64,000 bases of DNA from JAZDEY01 sp043808325 [NCBI: Candidatus Eiseniibacteriota bacterium]. Its GTDB lineage: Bacteria; Arandabacterota; Arandabacteria; Arandabacterales. Both the position numbers and the translations under genes were made by a program. The notes beneath the pieces are model-generated. The model was not told where the DNA came from. It made no database searches and worked only from the letters and a program-made list of their open reading frames with translations. The DNA is taken from NCBI GenBank assembly GCA_043808325.1, contig JAZDEY010000033.1, positions 1 to 64,000 on the forward strand, in the 5' to 3' direction. Below, piece by piece: positions 9,412 through 18,906 of the stretch (within the stretch, counting starts at the first letter, position 1; the number at the start of each line of letters is the position of its first letter).

Positions 9412-9708
9412 TCACCCCTCGCTATCGATCACACGGGGCACCAGGAAGAGCCCGGCGCGGCTCTCGGGCGCATTCTCGAACACGCCCCGGCCAGGGAGCG
9501 CCGGCCGCGGATCATCCGGCCTGGTCACATTCTCGAGGTCCACCACGTGCGACATCGGCACAGCCCCGGTGGTGTCGACCTCGTTCAGCCGTTCCATATA
9601 CCCGAGGACATCGCCCAGTTGCCTGGCAAGCATTTCCTTCTCACGATCGCTGAGCGCGATCTTCGCAAGCCCGGCAACGTGCTCCACGGTCTCTCTAGTT
9701 AGTTTCAA
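9412..9708 (-). CDS. gatC: Amidotransferase subunit C
   Basis: 98 residues, the usual size of GatC, the small subunit that holds GatA and GatB together. The LTRETVEHVAGLAKIALSD opening and the DVLGYMERLNEVDTTG segment are typical of the family. The start is TTG, within a TTGA four-base overlap with the pcrA stop and with GGAG eight bases upstream. The gene is therefore translated downstream of pcrA on the same message. Confidence 0.95.
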   Translation of the reverse strand: MKLTRETVEHVAGLAKIALSDREKEMLARQLGDVLGYMERLNEVDTTGAVPMSHVVDLENVTRPDDPRPALPGRGVFENAPESRAGLFLVPRVIDSEG

Positions 9709-11855
9709 AGTTCACTCTCCTCGAGCAGCTCAAGGTTAGCATATCGCGCAAGGATCCGCTTGGTAAGCCCGGGGCCAAAGGTGACCGTCAACCTTAAGCT
9801 GTCGCCGAAACCCTCGGACCTTACCACCCGCCCGATTCCCCATTCACGGTGCCTGACCCTGGTGCCCGCTCTTATGACCTGCTCCGGAGGCGAATCCCAG
9901 TCGGTGTCGGCCCGGGGGTAGGACACATATTCGGACGTGAGAATCTCAAGATACTCCTGAGGTATCTCTTCAAGAAACCTGGAGGCCACCTGCGGCGTCC
10001 ATCCCTGAAAGCCCCGGCGCCCGGAGGCGAGCGATATCATCACCTGTTCCTTGGCCCGGGTGAGCCCCACATAGAAGAGGCGTCTCTCCTCTTCGATTTC
10101 CTCCTGGTCTTCGAATGAGGTATAGTGCGGCAGCAGACCCTCTTCCACGCCGGCAATGAATACAATGGGGAACTCGAGCCCCTTGGCATTGTGCAGGGTC
10201 ATCAGGCTGACCGCATCCTTCCTGTCGTCCCAGAGATCTATATCCATTATCAGCGAGACTTCCTCAAGGAATTTCTCCAGCGTCGGCTCCCCCGCCCTTT
10301 CCTCGAATTCGAAGCCGCTTGCGACAAGCTCTCTCACGTTTTCGGTCCGTGTGACCGCTTCGACTGTAACCTGATCTTTAAGGTGGGCGAGATAGCCGGA
10401 TTTATCAACGACAAGGTTGATCAGATTCCCCAGGGAGTTCACCTTGGCAAGCGACATCAGCTCGGCGATGAGGCTTGCGAAGGCCGTAAGCTTCTGCTTG
10501 GTTCCCCCGTGGATCGTGCCCATCTCCGAGACTCGCCCGACGGTCTCGAAGACCGAGCAGCCCGCCTCGGCCGCGAATTCCCTCAGCCTTGCAATGGTTA
10601 CGTCTCCGATCCCTCGCGGGGGAACGTTGAGAATTCGTAAGAGACTCACCGAATCCTGGGGATTGGCAATCAGCTTGAGGTAAGCGACGACGTCCTTGAT
10701 TTCCCTTCGCTCATAGAACTTGATGCCTCCCACGATCACGTAAGGGATGCCCTTGCGCCGCAGGGCATCCTCGACCGATCTTGACTGGGCGTTGGTGCGG
10801 TAGAGCACCACGAAGTCGGCATACCGCCGGGCTTCCTCCCGCGCCACACCATCGATCATATCCGCTATCAGCCGGCCCTCATCCTGCTCGCCACTGACGA
10901 AAGCGACTCCGATCTTCTTGCCGACCTGGTTCTGGGTCCACAGATCCTTGTGCTTGCGCCGCCGGTTGGATGCTATCACGGACTGGGCCGCTGCCAGAAT
11001 GGTCTTGGTCGAGCGATAGGACTGCTCAAGTCTGATCACCTTGGCATCGGGGAAATCCTTCTCGAAATTGAGGATGTTGCTGATATCGGCGCCTCGCCAT
11101 CTGTAGATCGACTGATCGTCATCGCCCACCACGCATATGTTGCGATGGCCGCTCGCCAAGAGCTTCACCAGCTCGTACTGGGCCCTGTTGGTATCCTGAT
11201 ACTCGTCGATCAGGATGTATCTGAACCTGCCGGCTATCCGCTCCAGGGACTCCTTCGACTGGCGCAAGAGCCTCACCGGAACGCCGATCAGGTCGTCGAA
11301 GTCAAGAGCGTTACTGGCTCTCAAGGCCCCCTCGTAGCCGGAATAAACGTCGGCCATCACCCGGTCGTAATGGCCGCCAAACTCGCGGACATCGTCCGGA
11401 GATTGCAGATTGGACTTGGCCCAGCTGATCTTGCCAAGCATGGTAGCAGGAGAGGTCTTGATCAGGGACATGCCAAGATCGGCCATGGTCTGCTTAACAA
11501 GCACCATCTGGTCCTGCTCGTCGTAGATTGTGAAGCCCGGCGAGATGCCCATGTGTCTGCCTTCCAGCCGCAACAACCTGGCGCACACCGAGTGGAACGT
11601 TCCCATCCATAAGCCCGCGAAGACTTCACCCACCAGGCTTCGCACCCGCTCCTTCATTTCGCCGGCGGCCTTATTGGTAAAAGTCAAGGCAAGGATTTCA
11701 TATGGGCGGGCCCCGGCCAGGGCCAAGAGATAGGCAATCCTGTGAGCCAACACCCGGGTCTTGCCGCTGCCCGCGCCGGCCAGGATCAATAGCGGCCCGG
11801 CGACGTGAGCGACAGCCTCTTTCTGGGGAGGATTGAGGCTATCAAGCGGGTCCAC
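9705..11855 (-). CDS. pcrA: UvrD/PcrA-type ATP-dependent DNA helicase
   Basis: 716-residue superfamily 1A 3'-5' helicase acting in DNA repair and in clearing replication conflicts. Motifs in order: Walker A AGAGSGKT (26-33), DEYQDTN, GDDDQSIYRWRGAD, LEQSYRST, TLHNAKGLEFP and FYVGLTRAKEQ. A C-terminal GTRVRHREWGIGRVV Tudor-like tail is typical of PcrA. The GTG start directly follows the stop of the upstream outer-membrane protein gene with no gap. Placement between an envelope gene and gatC makes it part of the long minus-strand unit. Confidence 0.95.
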   Translation of the reverse strand: MDPLDSLNPPQKEAVAHVAGPLLILAGAGSGKTRVLAHRIAYLLALAGARPYEILALTFTNKAAGEMKERVRSLVGEVFAGLWMGTFHSVCARLLRLEGRHMGISPGFTIYDEQDQMVLVKQTMADLGMSLIKTSPATMLGKISWAKSNLQSPDDVREFGGHYDRVMADVYSGYEGALRASNALDFDDLIGVPVRLLRQSKESLERIAGRFRYILIDEYQDTNRAQYELVKLLASGHRNICVVGDDDQSIYRWRGADISNILNFEKDFPDAKVIRLEQSYRSTKTILAAAQSVIASNRRRKHKDLWTQNQVGKKIGVAFVSGEQDEGRLIADMIDGVAREEARRYADFVVLYRTNAQSRSVEDALRRKGIPYVIVGGIKFYERREIKDVVAYLKLIANPQDSVSLLRILNVPPRGIGDVTIARLREFAAEAGCSVFETVGRVSEMGTIHGGTKQKLTAFASLIAELMSLAKVNSLGNLINLVVDKSGYLAHLKDQVTVEAVTRTENVRELVASGFEFEERAGEPTLEKFLEEVSLIMDIDLWDDRKDAVSLMTLHNAKGLEFPIVFIAGVEEGLLPHYTSFEDQEEIEEERRLFYVGLTRAKEQVMISLASGRRGFQGWTPQVASRFLEEIPQEYLEILTSEYVSYPRADTDWDSPPEQVIRAGTRVRHREWGIGRVVRSEGFGDSLRLTVTFGPGLTKRILARYANLELLEESEL

Positions 11856-14800
11856 CTAGAATTCTCCCCCAAGCGAGAAGTGGACGTGGCGGCCTGTCTC
11901 GCCGGCGAAGTTGGTCGCCCATGCGAAATCGAGCTTCATCAGGAAATACGCGAGCCACATCCTGACGCCGAAGCCGTAGCTGGCATTGAGGTCCTGGAGT
12001 TGGTCCTGGCCGTTGACCACGTGGGCAACTCTGAGATCCTCGAAGTCGCCATTCCACGCGCCCCCTATGTCGAAGAATATGACTCCCCTGAGGCCACTCA
12101 GGGAAAGCGGAATCGGGCCTCGCATAATCAGTCTTTCGATGAACGGATATCGGAGTTCCACGTTCGCAAGCAGGATGTTGTTGCCCTGAAACTCGAAATC
12201 ATCGTACCCGCGCAGCGTAAAGGCGCCGCCCAGATAGAAGGCCATCGGATTCGTACCCCGGCTCGTGGCCGTAATGAATCTGGTCGCCAGCTGGGTGCTC
12301 GAGCTCAGTCTGAAGTACTTCCTGTAGTCAAGCATGCCCGTTGTGAAGGAGAGATCGCTCCCGAATAGATCGACCAGAGACCGCTCGACGCTCAGCGAGT
12401 AGCGAGTGCCTCCGGCCGGTCCGGTGGACCCCCATATGGTTGTGTCTTTGACGTAGGACAGGCGCGGCACGAAGATGTCCTCCCGCTCGCGGTCGGCGAC
12501 TGGCGGGTTATTCTGATCCTCGGACCCCTCTTCATAGATCTCGCGGTCTATCCGCATCGCCGTGAAATCGAAGTCAAAGCGCCGGAATATATCCAGAGGC
12601 ACCGAGAGGGCCAGGACGCCGCCGTAATTCCGCTCGGAGAAGAGCCGGTCCTCCCGGCCCGCCCCTATGGGCGTCCCCATCGTAGTACGGTCCGAGTAGT
12701 AGTAGTTCTTGAAGTGGAAGATGCCGGCGCCGTAATCGGTTCTTCTCGCAAGGTAGTAATAAATCGCGAGAAAGTCGGTCTCCTCCAGGGAAGAGAAGAA
12801 ATCCGAGGCCACATAGATTTGATGATTGCCGAGAATGTCGCTGACGGAGATCTCCGTCATGCCGCCCAGGCCGAACGCGGTGCTGTACTGGAACGAGCCG
12901 GAGACCCAGTCGGGGGTAAAACGGAGTTTATAGCGGGTCTTCTCGTATTCTCCCGGGGGCAGGGCGATGGACGTATCCGAGACTCCGGCAATGGCCGAGG
13001 GCTCAGGCCTGAGCCTAGAGGTGAGCGTGTCGAGCCCCCCAACCGCGCGCAGTGAATCCAGCGCGCCGAATTCCCACTTGGCGGCGGGATCGACTGTCTC
13101 ACGAGCGGCAGCCGGCTTCTCCTCGCCGCGGGCCTCGGCCACCACGGGTTCCCTCACCCAGGGGGCCTCATACTTCCATTCTTGCTCGGGAAGACTCCGG
13201 ATCGGCTCCAGAATCTTGAGCGGCTCCTTTATCTGGTAAACGTCCCAGCCACCCTTGTTGAAGCAGGTGTATGCCAGGCGATCACCCTCGGCCGACCAGG
13301 AGGGGCTAAAGATGCCGCCGAGGACGTCCGTCATCTGGGCTGTCGTAGAGTCTGCGAGATTGTAGGTGTAAAGGTTGTAGTTGCCGTTCCGGTCGGAGAC
13401 AAACATGACCTTCGTGCCGTCCGGGGCCCATATCGGAGAGACATCCTCAGACCGGCACCACGTTAGCCGGGTGGTCAGCCCTTGGTCGACATCCACAAGG
13501 TAGATGTTCCGGTCGGGCTTGGTCCTGGGACCTACTTCAGAGAAGATCGAAGTGGAATCGATATAGCCGGGAGCGATGCCGGAAAAAGCAATCTGCTTCC
13601 CGTCGGGCGACCACGATACCGCGGAGTACTCCAGGGCGCCGATGTGAAGAGCATCGACCTCTCCTCCCTTGAGGTTCAGGACGAAAATACCGGGCCTGCC
13701 GTCGGTGCTGCCCACGAACGCGATTGCCTCGCCGTCGGGGGAGAAAGCCGGATAGTACATCAGGTCAAAATCCAGGACGTGCCGCTCGCGCCTGCTTCCG
13801 TGCTCCGCATCGACAATATTGAGGACGTCTTTGTCCTTCCGCTTGCTCACCAGAGCTACCCGCTTGCCATCCCGCGACCACGAGAAGGAGGACCGAAGCG
13901 AGTGAAAGGATTCAAAATCCTGAGTTCGCTGCCCCTTGACCAGGCGTCTGATGATCTTGCCGTCCAGGGCGGACATAAGATAGACGTCATCGTAGCCGCT
14001 TCGGTCCGAGAGAAAGACCACCTTCTGGCCGTCAGGCGAGATCGCCGGCATGATATTAGTGAAGGAACCATCCTTGGTGTGATCCGTAAGCTTGGTGCCC
14101 AGGTCGTCGGGATCGGTCCTACTTGCGATTTCCGGCCAATACTGTTTCTTCAGGTGCTCAGTCCATGCCCGGGTGAGCCCCTCGGAGTCCACCCCAATGC
14201 TCGAGACCAGCGCCTTGTCGATGTTCCTCGTGGCGGCGACGTTCTGGATTATATCGGTCAGCTTCTCTTTGCCGTACTTCTCAACGATATAGCGCACCAC
14301 CGACTGCCCCTGCTTGTAGGCAAGATAGCCCTGAACATCCTGATAGAGCGCGAAGTAGTAGCCGGTGATCGCGGCATCGCGCATCACCATCTCCGCCTCC
14401 GCATCCCACACCTGGGATTCGTACTCGGTCATACCCTCCATGAACCACAGCGGCAGCGGGAAGAGGTACTGCTTGGTGAATATGGATTCCAGGAGACCTC
14501 CGTACAGGAGATCGAAGCTAAAGACGTGCGTGAGCTCATGCATCATCACGTGCCGCAGATCCTCGTAGGAACCGGTGAAAGGTATCACCACGCGGTTCTT
14601 GAGGATTTCACTGAAGCCCCCCGTCCCTTCACCCAGCAGTTCCAGCGTCACATTGGTCTCCTGAAACTCATTCTGCGACCGGTAGATTATTATCGGGATG
14701 CGTGCCTTGAGTTCGTGGCCGAAGCTCCGGCTCAGGGTGTCATAGGATGCGTCTGCCAGTAAGGCGGCCCTGCCGGCCAGGAACTCCTCTTCCTTGTAGT

Positions 14801-14933
14801 AGTAGATGTCGAAGTATTTGGACTTGAGGACTGACCAATCGAACTGCCGGTACTGCACCTTGTTCTTACCGAAGGAGAAAGCCAGTGAAGGCACGCAGAC
14901 GGCTATGGCCGCCAAGATGAGAATCCTTTTCAT
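11856..14933 (-). CDS. Peptidase MA-like / TolB-like propeller / Omp85-type barrel fusion
   Basis: 1025 residues. A signal peptide (MKRILILAAIAVCVPSLAFS) is followed by a gluzincin-like metalloprotease domain with HELTH at 132-136 and a candidate third ligand in EGMTEY (166-171). A series of PD40/TolB-like propeller blades follows (ISPDGQKVVFLSDRSG and similar), then a low-complexity linker near 640. The C-terminal part resembles the D15/Omp85 beta-barrel, including GAFTLRGYDDFEF, and the chain ends in Phe. It is predicted to be an outer-membrane barrel with a large periplasmic or surface part. It follows tamA-tamB, which fits envelope assembly. Whether the protease is active is unknown. Start: GGAGAAG eight bases before the ATG. 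Confidence 0.85.
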   Translation of the reverse strand: MKRILILAAIAVCVPSLAFSFGKNKVQYRQFDWSVLKSKYFDIYYYKEEEFLAGRAALLADASYDTLSRSFGHELKARIPIIIYRSQNEFQETNVTLELLGEGTGGFSEILKNRVVIPFTGSYEDLRHVMMHELTHVFSFDLLYGGLLESIFTKQYLFPLPLWFMEGMTEYESQVWDAEAEMVMRDAAITGYYFALYQDVQGYLAYKQGQSVVRYIVEKYGKEKLTDIIQNVAATRNIDKALVSSIGVDSEGLTRAWTEHLKKQYWPEIASRTDPDDLGTKLTDHTKDGSFTNIMPAISPDGQKVVFLSDRSGYDDVYLMSALDGKIIRRLVKGQRTQDFESFHSLRSSFSWSRDGKRVALVSKRKDKDVLNIVDAEHGSRRERHVLDFDLMYYPAFSPDGEAIAFVGSTDGRPGIFVLNLKGGEVDALHIGALEYSAVSWSPDGKQIAFSGIAPGYIDSTSIFSEVGPRTKPDRNIYLVDVDQGLTTRLTWCRSEDVSPIWAPDGTKVMFVSDRNGNYNLYTYNLADSTTAQMTDVLGGIFSPSWSAEGDRLAYTCFNKGGWDVYQIKEPLKILEPIRSLPEQEWKYEAPWVREPVVAEARGEEKPAAARETVDPAAKWEFGALDSLRAVGGLDTLTSRLRPEPSAIAGVSDTSIALPPGEYEKTRYKLRFTPDWVSGSFQYSTAFGLGGMTEISVSDILGNHQIYVASDFFSSLEETDFLAIYYYLARRTDYGAGIFHFKNYYYSDRTTMGTPIGAGREDRLFSERNYGGVLALSVPLDIFRRFDFDFTAMRIDREIYEEGSEDQNNPPVADREREDIFVPRLSYVKDTTIWGSTGPAGGTRYSLSVERSLVDLFGSDLSFTTGMLDYRKYFRLSSSTQLATRFITATSRGTNPMAFYLGGAFTLRGYDDFEFQGNNILLANVELRYPFIERLIMRGPIPLSLSGLRGVIFFDIGGAWNGDFEDLRVAHVVNGQDQLQDLNASYGFGVRMWLAYFLMKLDFAWATNFAGETGRHVHFSLGGEF

Positions 14934-14951
14934 TTTGCTTCTCCACGCCTG

Positions 14952-17900
14952 TCAGTAGCCATAGGTAAACTTGAGATCGACGTCGAAATACCCCAGCCCT
15001 CCGACGCTTCCGGCTTCTCCTTCCATCGAGAAGCGGTCGCTCAATCTGTATTCAACCTGGAACTGCCTCTCCGGGAAGGCCAACCCCCTCTGGGTCAGCT
15101 TGCCCGTCCCACCATATAGACTTCCGAGAGCCTGCGTATATTTCAAATAGACCTGATCAGAGACGTACTTGCCGAAGGTGACCCTGGTGTTCGATAGCAA
15201 GCCGCCCTGGGCGACGTCGCCGAGCTCCACCCCGAACTCGTCCAGCTTGAGATCTCTGGCAACATCGCTTCCGAAGCGGTTGACCAGGGCAAGCCCCCAC
15301 GATCGCAGGAATTCGTCGGTGAAAAACCTGCCCTTGGGCGCACCTTCGGTCTGGATTCCCCGGCGCAGCGTGAGGGCCTCGAAGATCTGGGTCTCGCTCC
15401 ATCCGCTCTCGGACGTTGCCGTGACATCGAGATTATCCATGTTGCCCTTGGCGGTGATGTCGATCTGCTCATCGAGCACCCTCGAGGTGGCCTCCAAATC
15501 AATATAAACATTCTTCAGGCTTTTGACATCGGTAAAACGGAACTCGCCCCTGCTGATCCGGAAGTCATTATTGTAGATGTAGAAGGTGCCCCTTATGGTC
15601 CTCATCATCCCAAGCACCAAGAGGCCCCCTTCCCCTCGCCTCACGTTGAGGCTTCCCTGAAGCTCGGCATCGATGTCCTGGCCTCTGACCCAGAAGGCAT
15701 GGGGGATCTCCACCCCGACGTTCATGGTCCACGTGGGAGCGGCCTCCGGACCCATTCCGCCTCCCCCACCGCCGACTTGCCCCGCCGAGTAATTGTACTC
15801 GCCTTCCTCGACCGTGAGGTTTCCCTCCACCCGCGGCACCACCCCGGCGTATTCAATCGGCTGAGCGGTAACCTTGAGGTCCCCGCTCAACACGACGTAG
15901 AAATCCTCGAACTGGTTGACATCAAGCTCCTTCAGGGTCAGGGCAAGATCCCAATCGGAGACCTTGAGTCCCTGTAGCTCGACAAATCCCCGGGCCTTCA
16001 AGGCCCCATCCTCGGCGACCAAACGGGTCACGTCGAAGCGTTTGCCCTTGGCCTCGACATCGAGATTGATGTCCTCAAGACCCTGAGGAACGCCCTCCAA
16101 TCTTAGCCGCGCGCCAGCGAGATTCACGTTGCCCTTGAAGGTCGGGTCCTCCATGGTCCCGCCGATCGTGAGATCGGCATTGTAGATGCCCGAACAGACC
16201 TTGAGCTTGGGCGAGAGCTCGCACAGCAGGCCCAGGTTGCCGTTTTCCGCCTTGACCGTGATGTCCATCGGGCGCGGCGGAAAGCTGCTTACGAAGGGCA
16301 GCATCGAGATCGCTGCCGGAATACCACCGGAGATTCTTACCTTCTCCGCGCCCTTGACAAAATCCAGGCTCGCGAGCCGGAGCACGGAATCCTGAAGCGC
16401 CAGGTCCCAGACAACGTCCCCGAGCGCGGTCGCGCCGTAGAAGGCTTGTTTGAGTGCGCCTTTGGTTACGATCGTGGGATTATCCTTCTCTCCGCTCAAG
16501 GTGAGATCGATCTCCGCGAGACCCTTAAGCTTGGCGAGCGGAGGCGCCAGCTGCCAGAAGATCGAGATGTCCATATCGCTGGCTTTGAGCGAAAGACGGC
16601 CGAGATCGCTTAGGACCTCGTCCATCTTGCCGGCCTTGGAGAGCGCAGCCAGCCTCTCGGGAGACAGGTCGACCGGCAGGGTCCCCTCGACGCGGACGCT
16701 GCCGCCATTCTGATTAAGGGAGAGGTGATCGATGGCGAGCGACTTGCCGCCGTAGGCCAGCGCCCCGTCCAGGGTGTCGAACTTGATCGAACGCATCTCG
16801 CCGTGCTCCACCTTGAAAGCCAGGTCGAACCTGAGGTCATCGCCGGCGCCCTCGGCCTTGAGGCCGAGACCAAGCATCCCGGTGGGGATGTCCTTGCCCG
16901 TGGCTCTCTTCAGGAGCGCGAGGTCCAGATCTCGAATGCTGGTCTCGATCCTGTATCTTCCCTTTGCGAAGAACGAGTTCGCGACCGAGAGGGTTCCCAT
17001 CTCAGAGGCCAATTCAAACCTGGAGACCGTGACCGAGTCACGGCCCGAGGCCACAACTATCGGCGCTCGATTTCTCCAGGTATAGTCGGCCACCTCGATA
17101 AAGAGATCACTGATTGTCGCGACCGCTCCCTGCTTCAGGATCGTGACCTCGCCGCTTGCGCCCACCAGCCTGCCGTCAGGCCGTGTCACTTGGAGCCGCT
17201 CGATCTTGACCGTGCTGTCTGCGATTGCCACGTCTCCCTCGAGCTTGCCCGCCTTGAAACCCCGCAGGTTGATACTGGTCGCAAGCACTGCGCCTCGCCC
17301 GCCCCAGATCCCAAGGGCCCGGCTGAGGTCAGCATCCACAAGCAAGCTTTCAAGATAGGCCCCACCATAATCTATGCCTCGACCCAGGGACTTGAACGAA
17401 AAGGCCAGGTCGCCACGCGTAATCCCGAGCGTAGCGCCGGCCGTGGCCTCACCTGTAAGCCCCTCAACCTTATGGTAGGGATATAGGGCTGCGAGATCGG
17501 GGCACTCCAGCGCGAAGGCGAGATCGACATCGCCGCTGAAACCTATGTCGCCTGCCGCGGAGACCTGGGTCTCCTTGAGCCGCGCAAAAACCGTATCGAG
17601 TTCCACTTGAGTCGGGGTCACATCCAGCCTGCCCTCGATCGAGTCAAACTGCCACTGGCGGTATCTGCCCGCAGTTAGGCGCGGCCAGGCGGTGACACTC
17701 AACTGGTCCCGGGCGAACCCGCGACCCTTGAAGACGATGCTTCCATCAAGGTCGCTCGAGTAATCAGTAGGTCTTTCCTTGGCAAACTTCGCGAGATCGA
17801 GGCCGTCGAAACTGAAGGTCCCGGTATACTCGGGAGGCTTGGACATCGCGACCTCGGCCTTGAGCCCCACCGCAGATCCGTTGAGGATGCAGGAGAGGCG

Positions 17901-18851
17901 GTCAATGGTGATGCCGCTCTTGGCATAGGTGCTCGCCACGACGAGACTGTCGACTGTGAGGTTATCGACATTGCCCGCAAGATCGAGTCCGAGAGACATC
18001 CTTGTATAACGGCCGGCGGCCGTGACGCGGCCTCTGATGCTGCCGGTTGCCTTGCTCCGGGCCTTGCCGTAAAGCACCGGTATCTCGGCCACACGGAGGC
18101 TATCGATCACAGCTTCAGCGCTGAGAGAGTCGTTCCTGGCTACGCCGAAGACGCCTGAGAGCGCAAGGCTCGTTGAGGGTGTGCGAATCCGCGCGTCTCG
18201 GACCTCGACCCGGTCGGGAAGGCTCGTGATCACAGCGTAGAGGTTGTCGATTCGGGCCTCTTCACCATAGCCGACCTTGGCATCTCTTATGGTGACCGTC
18301 GTGGCGTCGCCTTCTTTGGAGAACGATCCAGTCAGGGTGGTCGCCTTTATGATCCAGGGCTGGGGTGCATCCCAGACGACCGAAAGATCGGTCACCGCGA
18401 TCGTGCGGACTGCGATGTCCTTGCCCTTGGCCTCGCCGGCCCGGGCCGGCATCGGATCCCCGGCAGGATAGATCCTCGAGCCGTCCGATCTTAGGGGCAC
18501 GACGAGTCTCGGGGAGACAACGTCGATCGAATCGATCTTGATCTTCCCCGAGATGAAGGAGAGCGCATCATACCTTACATAGATGCTGGAGGCCGTCAAG
18601 AGCACCCTCTGCTCTTTTCCTCCCGTGTAGGTCACCCGTGCATCTTTGAGACGAAGAGCCCCGAAGACGCTTCCGGCCACATCGGCTGCCTCCAGCTTGA
18701 TGTGGCGATCCCGCAAGAACTTCGACGTGATCACTTCTCCAGCGGCCGAGGCAATTCTCTCGCCCTGGGTGCGAAAGACAACCACCGCCCCTACCCCGAT
18801 GACCGCTACGACCACAGGAATCCAGACTAGAATCGTGGTTCTTCTCGTCAT
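14952..18851 (-). CDS. tamB: TamB-like translocation/assembly or lipid-transport protein
   Basis: 1299 residues, AsmA/TamB superfamily. One N-terminal membrane anchor (VWIPVVVAVIGVGAVVVF) is followed by very long repetitive beta-strand segments and a C-terminal TamB/DUF490 region ending in a beta-rich FDVDLKFTYGY. Such proteins form a periplasm-spanning beta groove, used for outer-membrane protein assembly or phospholipid transport. It lies directly downstream of a three-POTRA Omp85 gene, the usual TamA-TamB pairing, and 18 nt upstream of another barrel gene. The symbol reflects family membership; substrate is not determined. Confidence 0.9.
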   Translation of the reverse strand: MTRRTTILVWIPVVVAVIGVGAVVVFRTQGERIASAAGEVITSKFLRDRHIKLEAADVAGSVFGALRLKDARVTYTGGKEQRVLLTASSIYVRYDALSFISGKIKIDSIDVVSPRLVVPLRSDGSRIYPAGDPMPARAGEAKGKDIAVRTIAVTDLSVVWDAPQPWIIKATTLTGSFSKEGDATTVTIRDAKVGYGEEARIDNLYAVITSLPDRVEVRDARIRTPSTSLALSGVFGVARNDSLSAEAVIDSLRVAEIPVLYGKARSKATGSIRGRVTAAGRYTRMSLGLDLAGNVDNLTVDSLVVASTYAKSGITIDRLSCILNGSAVGLKAEVAMSKPPEYTGTFSFDGLDLAKFAKERPTDYSSDLDGSIVFKGRGFARDQLSVTAWPRLTAGRYRQWQFDSIEGRLDVTPTQVELDTVFARLKETQVSAAGDIGFSGDVDLAFALECPDLAALYPYHKVEGLTGEATAGATLGITRGDLAFSFKSLGRGIDYGGAYLESLLVDADLSRALGIWGGRGAVLATSINLRGFKAGKLEGDVAIADSTVKIERLQVTRPDGRLVGASGEVTILKQGAVATISDLFIEVADYTWRNRAPIVVASGRDSVTVSRFELASEMGTLSVANSFFAKGRYRIETSIRDLDLALLKRATGKDIPTGMLGLGLKAEGAGDDLRFDLAFKVEHGEMRSIKFDTLDGALAYGGKSLAIDHLSLNQNGGSVRVEGTLPVDLSPERLAALSKAGKMDEVLSDLGRLSLKASDMDISIFWQLAPPLAKLKGLAEIDLTLSGEKDNPTIVTKGALKQAFYGATALGDVVWDLALQDSVLRLASLDFVKGAEKVRISGGIPAAISMLPFVSSFPPRPMDITVKAENGNLGLLCELSPKLKVCSGIYNADLTIGGTMEDPTFKGNVNLAGARLRLEGVPQGLEDINLDVEAKGKRFDVTRLVAEDGALKARGFVELQGLKVSDWDLALTLKELDVNQFEDFYVVLSGDLKVTAQPIEYAGVVPRVEGNLTVEEGEYNYSAGQVGGGGGGMGPEAAPTWTMNVGVEIPHAFWVRGQDIDAELQGSLNVRRGEGGLLVLGMMRTIRGTFYIYNNDFRISRGEFRFTDVKSLKNVYIDLEATSRVLDEQIDITAKGNMDNLDVTATSESGWSETQIFEALTLRRGIQTEGAPKGRFFTDEFLRSWGLALVNRFGSDVARDLKLDEFGVELGDVAQGGLLSNTRVTFGKYVSDQVYLKYTQALGSLYGGTGKLTQRGLAFPERQFQVEYRLSDRFSMEGEAGSVGGLGYFDVDLKFTYGY

Positions 18852-18906
18852 CTCTCGGACCCGTGTCGAAGTTCGGTTATGAGGTTCTTGATTCTTCTAG
18901 TCATCA

